A stretch of 59,301 nucleotides of DNA, from assembly GCA_900550105.1 (NCBI GenBank), contig URQW01000010.1:1-59301 (forward strand), read 5' to 3'. The position numbers and the translations under genes were made by a program. Under the pieces are notes generated by a model, which saw only the letters and a program-made list of their open reading frames with translations, did no database searches and had not been told where the DNA came from. Shown one piece after another: positions 1 through 8,276 of the stretch. Origin of the DNA: an uncultured Pelosinus sp. (lineage in GTDB: Bacteria; Bacillota; Negativicutes; UMGS1260). How positions within the stretch are numbered: the stretch's first letter is position 1; each line of letters begins with the position of its first letter.

Positions 1-1925
1 ATAGGATCCGCTAAGGGCCGTACAAACCGGACCTGGCCATGGACAATGCCTGCCGTAATATAAGCTCGCTCAGCGAGCGGCGCTAGTAGCAGCCGATCCA
101 CCAAAGCACTAGCGAAAGGATAACTGCCTGTTGCTCCTTCCGGCTTTTGCTGAAACGAAGCAGGCAGCACTTGCCAGAAATGACTTAGTTCATCAATATA
201 GATAGCGCCAGCATGACCTCTGGCTAACAGACAGTGCCGCGCCATGAAAGCAATTGGCTCTTTCGTGCCATTTGCAATCAGTTCTACTTTACGCTCCTGC
301 GGACCGCGAAATCCATCGTATAACCGCCGACTCATCCTGGCAGCTTTTGCCTGGTCCTCACACTCCGTAGGTTCGCAGCCATAAATTCTCTGACAAGCCG
401 CCCGCCACCGCTGCGGCTTCACTCTAACAGTAAAAGCTGCACTTTGCAGGTCTTTTTCGCTACCCGCCAAAAGCAAGCTACGCTCTTTTAAAGCAGGCAG
501 CGCAAGCGGCAGAGGCAACGGCGTTTGCCGCGGTAAAAATAGAGCAGTGAGATGCTGTTTTAAAGCCGCCTCCCATGGTGAAACACCGAGACCTGCAATA
601 ACAAGTCCAGGCCGCGTCACAGCTCTTCCTACTCGTCCCAGCCGCTGCTGAAACGCCGCCTGGCCAAGTGTTAGATTAGGCAGCAAACAGACGTCAAGTC
701 CACCAATATCAACGCCCAGTTCCAGCGCATTTGTGGCAATAAGCAAAAGAGGCCGCTCTACGTGGTGACGGAAAGTCTGTTCTAACTCTCGTCGCTCCTC
801 AGGCAACAGATCCGCGTCATAGAGTAAGACAGGCTGCGCCAAGTGCGGTTTTAGCAAAAATCGCAGCCTACGGCTCATGGCCTTACTTTGACAAAAGTAC
901 AGTGCCCGGCTATGCCGCAGGGGTTTCGCTGTTAATAACGACGTCAATTCCGGCCGTCCTGGCTGTCGATCATAAAACAACACGAGTCGTTTTAACGCGG
1001 CTTCACGTTGCTTCAAAAAGGATTTTGCCGCCGCCAGTGAAATAAACTCAACAGTTTCGGTGGCGCTCCCATCAATATGAATGATTGCAGACTTCGGTAC
1101 TGACAACAGACGAGAAGCAAAATCAATGGGCTGCGGCAGCGTCGCTGAAGCCAGAAAAAACCGTACTGGCGAAAGCGAAAAGACTTCCTTGAGCACAGCA
1201 ATCCGTTTCATGAGATAGGCTGTTTGCGCCCCAAAAATCCCCTGATACTGGTGGGCCTCATCAAGCACCATCACGGCAAGCTGGCGAAAAAAAGCACCTT
1301 CCCTGAGCAAGGAAAAATGGACTTTATCAATCGTAGCCAAACGCAGCCTGGCTCGGCCAAAGGCCGAAGTGCCTTGATGTCGCTGCATCTGGGCATCGTC
1401 TTGACTTCCCTTCCAAATGGTCCAGCAAATAGGCTGACCAGCAACGACAAGTCTTCCTGCCATAGCTTGCCCCGCGTGATTATAGGAACAGTCCGTTGAA
1501 AGTGCTGCCAGTCTTTCAGCCTGTCCCCACAACAGCGCCTGCGTCGGCAGGCAAATAAGCGCAGTTGTCTGAAGCGAGCGACTCAAAGCCTCCAGAACAA
1601 ACGATAAAAAACACAGACTCTTGCCAGATCCAGTCCCGCTTGTCAAAATCAGATGAGCCGTCGTCTGGCAGGCAGCTACTAAAATCTGTGCCTGATGCTC
1701 ATAAATTCCGCTTTTGGCCTTCGGTTCGTAGCGAAGAATGAAGTCGTTCATAGCTTGTGGCAAGGAAAGTTCCGTCAGGGGACGACTGTGCGGCAGCAAG
1801 GTCCGACAAGCGGCAGCTTGCGGCAGCCAAACTCCAGGAAACCGCTGCTCTAGATCCGCTAATATCCGCCAAGTCGACCAAATTTCGCTTTCGCTGTTTT
1901 CGTGCCGCTTTATCCAGGAAAACAT
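1..1925 (-). CDS. DEAD/DEAH-box helicase, MrfA/YprA-like (partial, C-terminus cut by window edge)
   Basis: Superfamily 2 helicase; 641 residues are visible and the frame stays open to base 1. Translation gives a Walker A (SGTGSGKS, about residue 85), a DEAH box followed by QYQGIFG (about 222), a SAT motif, a TNALELGVDIGGLD motif V and an RLGRVGR motif VI. The DEAH-x-Y-x-G-x-FG and ALELG-DIG-LD signatures match the YprA/MrfA group, DNA helicases linked to repair of bulky or crosslinked DNA. The ATG at 1925 is preceded by AGAGG. No HD nuclease domain is present, so this is not Cas3. The C-terminal DUF1998-type cysteine region expected for MrfA would lie outside the window, so the subfamily is inferred. 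Confidence 0.75.
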   Translation of the reverse strand, partial: MFSWIKRHENSESEIWSTWRILADLEQRFPGVWLPQAAACRTLLPHSRPLTELSLPQAMNDFILRYEPKAKSGIYEHQAQILVAACQTTAHLILTSGTGSGKSLCFLSFVLEALSRSLQTTALICLPTQALLWGQAERLAALSTDCSYNHAGQAMAGRLVVAGQPICWTIWKGSQDDAQMQRHQGTSAFGRARLRLATIDKVHFSLLREGAFFRQLAVMVLDEAHQYQGIFGAQTAYLMKRIAVLKEVFSLSPVRFFLASATLPQPIDFASRLLSVPKSAIIHIDGSATETVEFISLAAAKSFLKQREAALKRLVLFYDRQPGRPELTSLLTAKPLRHSRALYFCQSKAMSRRLRFLLKPHLAQPVLLYDADLLPEERRELEQTFRHHVERPLLLIATNALELGVDIGGLDVCLLPNLTLGQAAFQQRLGRVGRAVTRPGLVIAGLGVSPWEAALKQHLTALFLPRQTPLPLPLALPALKERSLLLAGSEKDLQSAAFTVRVKPQRWRAACQRIYGCEPTECEDQAKAARMSRRLYDGFRGPQERKVELIANGTKEPIAFMARHCLLARGHAGAIYIDELSHFWQVLPASFQQKPEGATGSYPFASALVDRLLLAPLAERAYITAGIVHGQVRFVRPLADP

Positions 1926-1990
1926 GCTTGTCGCCTCTTTTTCTCTTTCTTAGTGTTTCGCGAAAAACAAGGCCCTTCCTGTCATAAAGT

Positions 1991-2030
1991 AAAAAAAAGC
2001 CCCCGACACAAGGCCGAAGGCAGATGGGGC
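1991..2030 (-). terminator. Rho-independent terminator after glnK
   Basis: Read on the minus strand, GCCCC and GGGGC arms enclose an inner GCC-TTC-GGC hairpin and are followed by a run of eight T. It begins 3 bases after the glnK stop and closes the amt-glnK operon. Confidence 0.75.
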
Positions 2031-2033
2031 AAT

Positions 2034-2393
2034 TTATTTGGGATCGATGATGGCTGCGTCCCCTTCTTCGCCAGTTCGAATCCGAACGGCATTTTCTAAA
2101 GGATAGACGAAAATTTTCCCATCACCGACTTCACCGGTGTGACAAATCCGTTTCGCTGTTTCCACAACAAGCTCCACAGGCACTTCGCAAACAACTGTTT
2201 CCAGCTTTATTTTAGGAAGCAGACTAATATTATATTCTTTGCCGCGATAGACTTCTTTATGGCCTTTCGTCAGACCGCACCCAAATACTTGGGTAACAGT
2301 CATTCCGGCAACACCGATTTCATTTAAAGCATCTTTTAATTCTTCCAATTTAGCAGGACGAGTAATAATTTCCACTTTCGTAATCTTTCTCAT
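2034..2393 (-). CDS. glnK: P-II family nitrogen regulatory protein
   Basis: Trimeric PII signal protein that senses ATP/ADP and 2-oxoglutarate and docks on Amt. The 119 residues carry the T-loop with Tyr54 (RGKEY, equivalent to E. coli Tyr51) and the C-terminal RIRTGEEGDAAI signature. The chosen ATG at 2393 has GAGGAG seven bases upstream; an in-frame TTG at 2399 has no room for a ribosome site. It lies 47 bases downstream of amt, the classic pair. The position equivalent to E. coli Gln39, which helps bind Mg-ATP-2-oxoglutarate, reads Thr (GCGLTKG), whereas clostridial relatives usually have GCGLQKG. Confidence 0.93.
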   Translation of the reverse strand: MRKITKVEIITRPAKLEELKDALNEIGVAGMTVTQVFGCGLTKGHKEVYRGKEYNISLLPKIKLETVVCEVPVELVVETAKRICHTGEVGDGKIFVYPLENAVRIRTGEEGDAAIIDPK

Positions 2394-2440
2394 AGGCAAC
2401 CTCCTCGAATGATATAAACTGTCGGTCTTCTCTTATGAGT

Positions 2441-3871
2441 TTACGCTAAAGTTGTTTTGGTAACAACCTTTTCTGACGGGGACTCGCTTACCGCGAAGGA
2501 AATCTGTGAACCGATAGCAATATCCTGATGAGCATAGCCGCGTTCGCCATGTTCTGAAAGATCGAGACCTTGGCTTTCTTCGTCTTCACTAGAACGAAGG
2601 GTAAAGACTAACCCTACGGCTTTTAAGATAATGAAAGTCATTACAGCCGCAAAAGCCCAGCTTGTAGCTACGCCGATACATTGTGTTGTAAACTGCGCAG
2701 CATTGCCATAAAACAGACCATCTGCACCAGCGGGATTGACTGAGGTTGTAGCAAAAAGGCCTGTAGCCAAGGCACCCCAGGTACCGCCTACGCCATGAAC
2801 GCCAAAGGCGTCAAGCGAATCATCATAGCCTAATTTAGCTTTCGCTACACTAACCGAGAAGAAGCATATAACACCTGCCACTAAACCAATTACGATAGAG
2901 GCAAGAGGAGTTACAAAACCGGAAGCTGGTGTAATCGCTACAAGGCCAGCCACACAACCGCTTGCGGCGCCAAGAACAGTCGGTTTACCATGAACCAGCC
3001 ATTCAGTAAATACCCAAGATAAAGCAGCAGCGCCAGCCGCTGTATTCGTAACAAGGAAAGCAAGACCAGCCAAACCGTTAGCGCTTAACGCACTGCCAGC
3101 ATTAAACCCAAACCAGCCAAACCAGAGAAGAGCTGCACCAAGTACCGTCATGGGTAGATGATGGGGCAACATAATTTCATGGCCGTAGCCGCGCCGTTTA
3201 CCAAGCACGAGAGCAATGACTAACCCAGATACGCCAGACAAAATATGAACGACTGTACCACCAGCAAAATCAAGAACACCTAAGTCCTTGAGCCAGCCGC
3301 CTGTGCCCCACACCCAGTGAGCTACAGGGTCATAAACAAAAGTGGCCCAGATCAAAGTAAAAGCTACGAACGCCGGGAATTTCATCCGTTCTGCAAATGA
3401 ACCCGTAATAAGAGCCGGTGTAATGATCGCAAACATCGCTTGGAACATTACAAAAACATATTGGGGAATCGTTGCTGCATAGTCGCTGTTGGGATCCATG
3501 CCAACACCATTTAAACCAAACCATTCCAAACTGCCGAATAAATGATTAATATCAGGTCCAAAGGCAATACTATAACCCCAAAGTACCCACTGTACCGAGA
3601 TAAGCGCTACAATAAAGAAGCTCTGCATAATTGTGCTGAGTGCATTCTTAGTTCGCACCATACCGCCGTAGAAAAAGGCAAGACCTGGCGTCATAAGCAT
3701 AACAAGCGCCGCGCTTACAAGCACAAAGGCTGTGTCGCCGCTATCAATTTTTGCCGCATCAGTCGCGTCAGCTGCCGCTGCCGTTGCTGTTCCATCATCG
3801 GCAAAAGCCACAGGTAAGATGACCATTGTAAAGAGTAAACATAAAAGTATAATAGCCCAACTTCTTTTCAT
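2441..3871 (-). CDS. amt: Ammonium transporter
   Basis: Ammonium/ammonia channel of the Amt/Rh family, 476 residues. A cleavable-looking signal peptide (residues 1-24, ending AFA) precedes about eleven membrane segments. The conserved DPVAHW aspartate is near residue 181, and the pore twin histidines are His209 (GGTVVH) and about His359 (FGVHGVGGTWG). AAGGAAGGG precedes the ATG. It is first in an operon with glnK, so PII is expected to gate it under nitrogen excess. A charged cytoplasmic tail with two glutamate-rich stretches ends the protein. A small inverted repeat (AGGAA/TTCCT) lies about 50 bases upstream; no sigma-54 site was found. Confidence 0.96.
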   Translation of the reverse strand: MKRSWAIILLCLLFTMVILPVAFADDGTATAAAADATDAAKIDSGDTAFVLVSAALVMLMTPGLAFFYGGMVRTKNALSTIMQSFFIVALISVQWVLWGYSIAFGPDINHLFGSLEWFGLNGVGMDPNSDYAATIPQYVFVMFQAMFAIITPALITGSFAERMKFPAFVAFTLIWATFVYDPVAHWVWGTGGWLKDLGVLDFAGGTVVHILSGVSGLVIALVLGKRRGYGHEIMLPHHLPMTVLGAALLWFGWFGFNAGSALSANGLAGLAFLVTNTAAGAAALSWVFTEWLVHGKPTVLGAASGCVAGLVAITPASGFVTPLASIVIGLVAGVICFFSVSVAKAKLGYDDSLDAFGVHGVGGTWGALATGLFATTSVNPAGADGLFYGNAAQFTTQCIGVATSWAFAAVMTFIILKAVGLVFTLRSSEDEESQGLDLSEHGERGYAHQDIAIGSQISFAVSESPSEKVVTKTTLA

Positions 3872-3966
3872 CCCAAATCCCTTCCTTTGCCTAAAATTCC
3901 CTCAAAAAACTACAAAACGCCCAGGAAAATAAAATTCCTGAACGTCATTGTTCAAAAGAAACACAA

Positions 3967-4003
3967 AAAGCCTCCGCACGTATTGACTACGCTGCGAAGG
4001 CTT
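3967..4003 (-). terminator. Rho-independent terminator after the cyclophilin gene
   Basis: On the minus strand AAGCCTTCGCA pairs with TGCGGAGGCTT (one mismatch) and is followed by TTT. It lies 110 bases after the cyclophilin stop and about 95 bases before amt, so it could also act as an attenuator in an amt leader. Confidence 0.6.
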
Positions 4004-4112
4004 CATTGCCTGTAGGTTATGAGGTTATTTATAATAATAACAGCGAGCTTCTCGTCTGTCAAGAGGCTCCTTAAAACAATTTACAACTTTACAGTTTTTA
4101 TTGTTTATTGCC

Positions 4113-4544
4113 TCAGTCAACTACAACAGTTACCTTATTCATTCTGTCGCCCTGTTCAATGAGATCGACAACATCCATATCGCTAATGACTTTACCAAAA
4201 ACCGTATGCATGCCATCAAGATGGGGTTGCGGTTCATAGACGATAAAGAATTGGCTGCCACCTGTATTCGGCCCACGATGAGCCATTGATAACGAGCCAC
4301 GTTCATGTTTGTGAGGATTGCCTTTGGTCTCACAAGGAATCGTATAGCCAGGACCGCCAGTGCCGTCGCCGCGCGGGCAGCCGCCTTGTGCTACAAAGCC
4401 GGGAATCACGCGGTGGAAAGTCAATCCGTCATAAAAACCTTCCGTGATTAATTTTTCAAAATTAGCTACAGTGCCAGGTGCTTCCTGTTCGAAAAGTTCA
4501 ATTTCAATAATACCTTTATCCATTTCAATTACAGCTTTTTTCAT
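4113..4544 (-). CDS. Peptidyl-prolyl cis-trans isomerase, cyclophilin type
   Basis: Protein-folding prolyl isomerase, 143 residues, with no signal peptide and therefore cytoplasmic. The catalytic core is clear: FHRVIPGFVAQGG contains the active-site Phe-His-Arg, followed by GPNTGGSQFFI and LDGMHTVFGKV. It is compact compared with roughly 165-residue E. coli PpiB, as is common for Firmicutes cyclophilins. GAGGGG lies about eleven bases before the ATG. It appears to be a single-gene unit, with a terminator downstream and the Spo0E-like gene upstream on the same strand. Confidence 0.95.
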   Translation of the reverse strand: MKKAVIEMDKGIIEIELFEQEAPGTVANFEKLITEGFYDGLTFHRVIPGFVAQGGCPRGDGTGGPGYTIPCETKGNPHKHERGSLSMAHRGPNTGGSQFFIVYEPQPHLDGMHTVFGKVISDMDVVDLIEQGDRMNKVTVVVD

Positions 4545-4636
4545 AGTGGAATTACCCCTCTTTTCTACTAGTACTTCTCTTATTATGCCATAATATTGCC
4601 ATTTCTACTAGAGCTGCCTCTAAGCTTTACCTTGGC

Positions 4637-4792
4637 TTAAGAATTCACTCTTTCAGTCGATTCTCGACCTTGCTCATACTGATTCAGCAATTCATCGAGA
4701 TATTGGCTCATATCCAGCACATCAGGGTGACGCAAGCCCTTTAGGCTGACTAGCTTATATAGGCCTGACCGCACTTCCTCTATACTTGCCAC
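4637..4792 (-). CDS. Spo0E-like sporulation regulatory aspartyl-phosphatase
   Basis: Small protein of 51 residues, found by translating the gap between cyclophilin and larA. It shows the family pattern: an N-terminal helix (IEEVRSGLYKLV), a short linker (KGLRHPDVLDM) and SQYLDELLNQYE, where Ser-Gln-x-x-Asp is the Spo0E signature. Spo0E proteins dephosphorylate Spo0A~P and delay sporulation. The GTG start at 4792 is preferred because AGGGGTGA sits seven bases upstream; an in-frame ATG at 4810 would give 57 residues but lacks a ribosome site. Its presence argues for a spore-forming host. Confidence 0.8.
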   Translation of the reverse strand: MASIEEVRSGLYKLVSLKGLRHPDVLDMSQYLDELLNQYEQGRESTERVNS

Positions 4793-4917
4793 TACTTGCT
4801 CACCCCTCATCTTTAGTCATATTTTACATTATATGTTATTTATTACACAAATTTCAACTTATATTTTAAAAACAAATTTATGACTTTCTTGGTATACAAA
4901 AGGATATCTTCATTAAA

Positions 4918-4952
4918 TAGCGAAAATTTACAATAGATTAAATCTTTCGCTA
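4918..4952. promoter_or_regulatory. Inverted repeat upstream of larA
   Basis: TAGCGAAAATTTA and TTAAATCTTTCGCTA form a long imperfect dyad (eight perfect outer pairs) about 40 bases before the larA start. It could be an operator or an mRNA hairpin. No T-run follows, so a terminator is unlikely. Confidence 0.45.
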
Positions 4953-4992
4953 TTACCAATGAGTGTTTGAGCGATTTTAAAGGAGGATTTAT

Positions 4993-6273
4993 ATGACCAC
5001 AGTTAAAATTCCTTATGCAAAAAAACATCTAGAGCTTTCAATTCCCGCTGATCGGCTGCAGGGTATTCTTCAATCCAAGGCAGAAAGTTTTACCGCTGAA
5101 GCTGATGAAGCGACACTTGTAAAAACAGCTTTAGCCAATCCGATCGGTTCGCCGCGTCTCGCTGAACTGGCTAAAGGAAAAAAACACATTGTGATTATCA
5201 CGAGCGATCACACCCGCCCCGTTCCCAGCCGCATTATTTCGCCGCTCTTAGTAGAAGAAATCCGCAGTACCAATCCTGACGGAAAAATCACATTCCTTGT
5301 TGCTACAGGCTTTCACAGAGCCACAACAGAAGCAGAACTAAATGCCAAGTTTGGTGAAGCCTTCCGTAAAACCATTGATATTGTAATTCATGACAGCCAA
5401 GATGACAGCGCCATGGTGAAAATTGGTAAACTTCCTTCCGGCGGCTCTACGATTGTCAATAAGCTCGCTATGGAAGCAGATTTACTCGTCGGCGAAGGCT
5501 TTATTGAACCGCATTTTTTTGCTGGTTTTTCTGGCGGCCGCAAGAGTGTTCTACCAGGAATCGCCAGCCAAGTCACCGTTCTTTACAATCACTGCTCACA
5601 GTTCATTGACAGTGAAAAAGCCCGGACTGGTAATTTAGCGGAAAACCCAATCCATAAAGATATGCTAGCCGCTGCCGAACAGGCTAAGCTGGCCTTTATC
5701 CTCAATGTGGTCATTGATGCTGAGAAAAAAATCATTAAGGCTTTTGCCGGCCATTCGGTCAAAGCCCATGAAGAAGGCTGCCAATTTGTCGGCGAACTGG
5801 CTTCCGTCAAAGCTTGTCCTGCTGATATTGTCGTCACCTCCAACGGCGGCTATCCCCTTGATCAAAACCTCTATCAATCAGTAAAAGGCATGTCTGCGGC
5901 TGAAGCTACAGTGAAACCAGGCGGCGTTATTATCATCTGCAGCGCCTGCAACGACGGTCATGGCGGCGAAGCTTTTTACGATTGGTTTGCCAAAGCTCCC
6001 GGCGGTGCTTCGGAAGTCATGGAAAAAATCATGCAGATACCTGCTGAAAAAACGATTGCCGATCAGTGGGAGGCACAAATTTTAGCTCGTATCCAGCTAA
6101 AAGCCCATGTTATCGTAGTCACAGATTTGTGCGATCACCAAATGTTTAAAGATATGCAAGTTGCTGTGACTAGCACCCTCGAAGAAGCCATGGCCGAAGC
6201 AGAAAAGATTGTCGGCGCAAAAGCTTCCATAACCGTAATTCCTGATGGCGTCTCCGTCATTGTCCGTCCTTAA
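4993..6273 (+). CDS. larA: Nickel-dependent lactate racemase family protein (LarA)
   Basis: Hydroxyacid racemase of the LarA family, 426 residues. LarA uses a covalently bound nickel-pincer nucleotide. All key residues fall at the same numbers as in Lactobacillus LarA: SDHTRPVP at 71-78, His108 (GFHRA), His174 (EPHFFAGFSGGRKS), Lys184 as the cofactor anchor, and His200. AAAGGAGG precedes the ATG. No larB, larC or larE cofactor genes occur in the window, so the cofactor must be made elsewhere. LarA homologues act on several alpha-hydroxyacids, so lactate is the default rather than a proven substrate. Confidence 0.9.
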   Translation: MTTVKIPYAKKHLELSIPADRLQGILQSKAESFTAEADEATLVKTALANPIGSPRLAELAKGKKHIVIITSDHTRPVPSRIISPLLVEEIRSTNPDGKITFLVATGFHRATTEAELNAKFGEAFRKTIDIVIHDSQDDSAMVKIGKLPSGGSTIVNKLAMEADLLVGEGFIEPHFFAGFSGGRKSVLPGIASQVTVLYNHCSQFIDSEKARTGNLAENPIHKDMLAAAEQAKLAFILNVVIDAEKKIIKAFAGHSVKAHEEGCQFVGELASVKACPADIVVTSNGGYPLDQNLYQSVKGMSAAEATVKPGGVIIICSACNDGHGGEAFYDWFAKAPGGASEVMEKIMQIPAEKTIADQWEAQILARIQLKAHVIVVTDLCDHQMFKDMQVAVTSTLEEAMAEAEKIVGAKASITVIPDGVSVIVRP

Positions 6274-6300
6274 AAACGCAGTTTCTCTTACATAGAGAAA

Positions 6301-6341
6301 AACGATGCCAAGTGCCTCCGTGGCGCTTGCATCGTTTTTTT
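6301..6341. terminator. Bidirectional terminator between larA and the sigma-54 activator
   Basis: AACGATGC...GCC pairs with GGC...GCATCGTT around a short loop, with a run of eight T on the plus strand and five T on the minus strand. It serves two convergent genes. Confidence 0.75.
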
Positions 6342-6408
6342 TGCCATTTTTCGCTGATAGACTCAGCTATTTTAAAAATTCCCCATATCAGTTATTCGCA
6401 GAAATATT

Positions 6409-7785
6409 TCAATGAAGTTTCTTGATTTCTTTGAGCTTGTTATAAAGTGTAGCTAGAGAAATTCCCATTTTGTCAGCAATTTGCCGCTTTGCCGCCAAAC
6501 TCGTCCCATGAGTCGCTAGCAATCGTTGCAACGTACGCCGCTCAAAGTCTTTCACGAGTACAGCCAACGATTCGGTATAATTAAACTCGTCTAAATTTCC
6601 TGGCGCCAATCGCTTCGGCAGATGACTTAACGTTAGAGTCGTTTCATCGCACATGTTGACAGCATATTCGGCCATATTTTTTAGTTCCCGTACATTTCCT
6701 GGCCAATCATAGTTGAGCAAGGCGCTGTACACGCTAGTATCAATCAGAACAGAGCGGCCTGCTTTTTTCATAGCAGCAGAAAAAAAGTATTTTGCTAATA
6801 AAGCAATATCTTCTTGCCGTTCTTTCAAGGACGGTACCGTAAAGTTCATAACATTTAACCGATAATATACATCAGAGCGAAACTTATTTTCGGAAGTTAA
6901 CTGATACAGATCTTGATGTGTCGCGGCAATAATCCGTAAATCCAGAGAGATTTCAGCCATTTCACCAATACGTCGAATCGTTCGTTCTTGAAGCACCCTT
7001 AGCAGCTTCGCCTGAGTTTCTAAAGGAAGTTCCGCAATCTCATCAAGAAATAAGGTCCCGCCACTAGCCATTTCGAACAGGCCAATGCGCCCGCCCTTTT
7101 TTGCTCCCGTAAAAGAGCCCTCCTCATAGCCGAAGAGCTCGCTTTCTACTAAATTCGGCGCAATGGCGGCACAATTGATCGCCACAAAAGGACCGGACCG
7201 TCTAGCACTCGCATGATGAATCGCCTGTGCAAACAACTCTTTACCAGTACCGCTAGCGCCGTAAATCAAGATATCGGCATCACACTGCGCCGCCTTTTGG
7301 GCAATGTGAATCGTTTCCTGTAACGCTTTACTCTGACCTAAAATATCGTCAAAAGTATACTTTACCTGATATAGTCGGTCCACTAAGTTTTTTAGCTGAC
7401 GACTCCGCTTCGTTACTCGCTCCACTTCAGCAGTAAGACGCCGCACTTCCGTAATATCTTTAACAACTGACACCCCGCCACAGATAGCGCCGTTTACACG
7501 AATCGGGGCCATATCCGCTACGTACTCGATATCGCCTTCGCGACGATAGGCGCCATAAACAGCCTTACCTGTAGCAATCACTTTCGGTAGCATCGCTCCT
7601 GGTCGAACATCCGATAAAATCCTGCCTAAAATCTGTTCCTTTTTTACACCAGTAATTCGCGTATATTCATCATTAATATATTGGACAATCTGTTTATGAT
7701 CAATAACTAAAATGCCGTTATTTAACGAATCAAGAATTTGACCGTACCACGTTTCCATAACGTCTCTCTGCCGCGGCTGCCCCAT
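6409..7785 (-). CDS. Sigma-54-dependent transcriptional activator (PAS, AAA+, Fis HTH)
   Basis: Bacterial enhancer-binding protein, 458 residues. A PAS sensor domain (about 12-110) is joined by a coiled linker to an AAA+ domain with Walker A GASGTGKE (176-183), the sigma-54 contact loop GSFTGA (223-228, a common variant of GAFTGA), Walker B TLFLDE and the arginine-finger region. A Fis-type helix-turn-helix ends the protein (ISLATLYNKLK). There is no receiver domain, so the signal is probably a small ligand or redox cue sensed by PAS. GGAGG lies eight bases before the ATG. It sits directly downstream of the CitMHS/AtuA operon, which carries a sigma-54 promoter, so it is the likely regulator. 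Confidence 0.93.
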   Translation of the reverse strand: MGQPRQRDVMETWYGQILDSLNNGILVIDHKQIVQYINDEYTRITGVKKEQILGRILSDVRPGAMLPKVIATGKAVYGAYRREGDIEYVADMAPIRVNGAICGGVSVVKDITEVRRLTAEVERVTKRSRQLKNLVDRLYQVKYTFDDILGQSKALQETIHIAQKAAQCDADILIYGASGTGKELFAQAIHHASARRSGPFVAINCAAIAPNLVESELFGYEEGSFTGAKKGGRIGLFEMASGGTLFLDEIAELPLETQAKLLRVLQERTIRRIGEMAEISLDLRIIAATHQDLYQLTSENKFRSDVYYRLNVMNFTVPSLKERQEDIALLAKYFFSAAMKKAGRSVLIDTSVYSALLNYDWPGNVRELKNMAEYAVNMCDETTLTLSHLPKRLAPGNLDEFNYTESLAVLVKDFERRTLQRLLATHGTSLAAKRQIADKMGISLATLYNKLKEIKKLH

Positions 7786-7890
7786 CGAAAAACCTCCTGC
7801 AACAGTGTCGCTTTAACTAGCTTCTGTCTTTGACGTATTATTTCCGCAAATTAAGCCCTTTTTCCTGTCACATTGCATGAAAATTTGCAA

Positions 7891-7928
7891 AAAAACAACA
7901 GCTCTCATAAAATGAGCTGTTGTTTTTT
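7891..7928. terminator. Bidirectional terminator after the AtuA operon
   Basis: AACAACAGCTC pairs perfectly with GAGCTGTTGTT around a nine-base loop, with T-runs on both strands. It separates the AtuA-like gene from the sigma-54 activator, which must therefore have its own promoter. Confidence 0.85.
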
Positions 7929-7966
7929 ATCAGTCGCTATCTTGTTCCTGAGTCGCTGTAATGTTT

Positions 7967-8275
7967 CTACGCTTCGGGAATCTCTAGATTCATCAGCGCT
8001 GAGCTAAGCGATTTTCCGTGAGCGTCAAGTGCTAAGGACCTTGTTACACCACCGCCAAGAGCATCATAGAGCACAAAATTCAAGGCGCCAATATTGGGCA
8101 AAGTATAACGGACTACTTTTCCTTTTACAATCTGAGAAAAATGCTTTTGAACCGCTTCTGCTGTAACATACTTTTCTAAACGAGAATAATCTTTTGAATC
8201 GTAGGCAATGAGCGATATGTTAGAAATATTGCCTTTATCGCCTGTTCTGGAATGAGCAATTTCTCTTAATTTCAT
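7967..8275 (-). CDS. AtuA-like ferredoxin-fold protein
   Basis: Protein of 102 residues resembling the small C-terminal domain attached to some AtuA/DUF1446 proteins. It opens with LREIAHSRTGDKGNISNIS, the recognisable SRTGDKGN signature, and contains a GGGVTRSL motif. Here it is a separate gene whose ATG lies one base after the AtuA stop, with GAGGTGATA inside the end of the AtuA gene as ribosome site, so the two are translationally linked and probably form one complex. The biochemical role of the small subunit is not known to me. Confidence 0.8.
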   Translation of the reverse strand: MKLREIAHSRTGDKGNISNISLIAYDSKDYSRLEKYVTAEAVQKHFSQIVKGKVVRYTLPNIGALNFVLYDALGGGVTRSLALDAHGKSLSSALMNLEIPEA

Positions 8276-8276
8276 C

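Noticed and set aside
3..1925. Possible Cas3 helicase and CRISPR-Cas locus
   Set aside because: No HD domain, no other cas gene and no repeat array; the DEAH and motif V context fits MrfA/YprA helicases better.
4860..4992. Sigma-54 promoter for larA to match the neighbouring activator
   Set aside because: No GG-N10-GC pair is present; TTGGTATACAAAAGGA has GA instead of GC at the -12.
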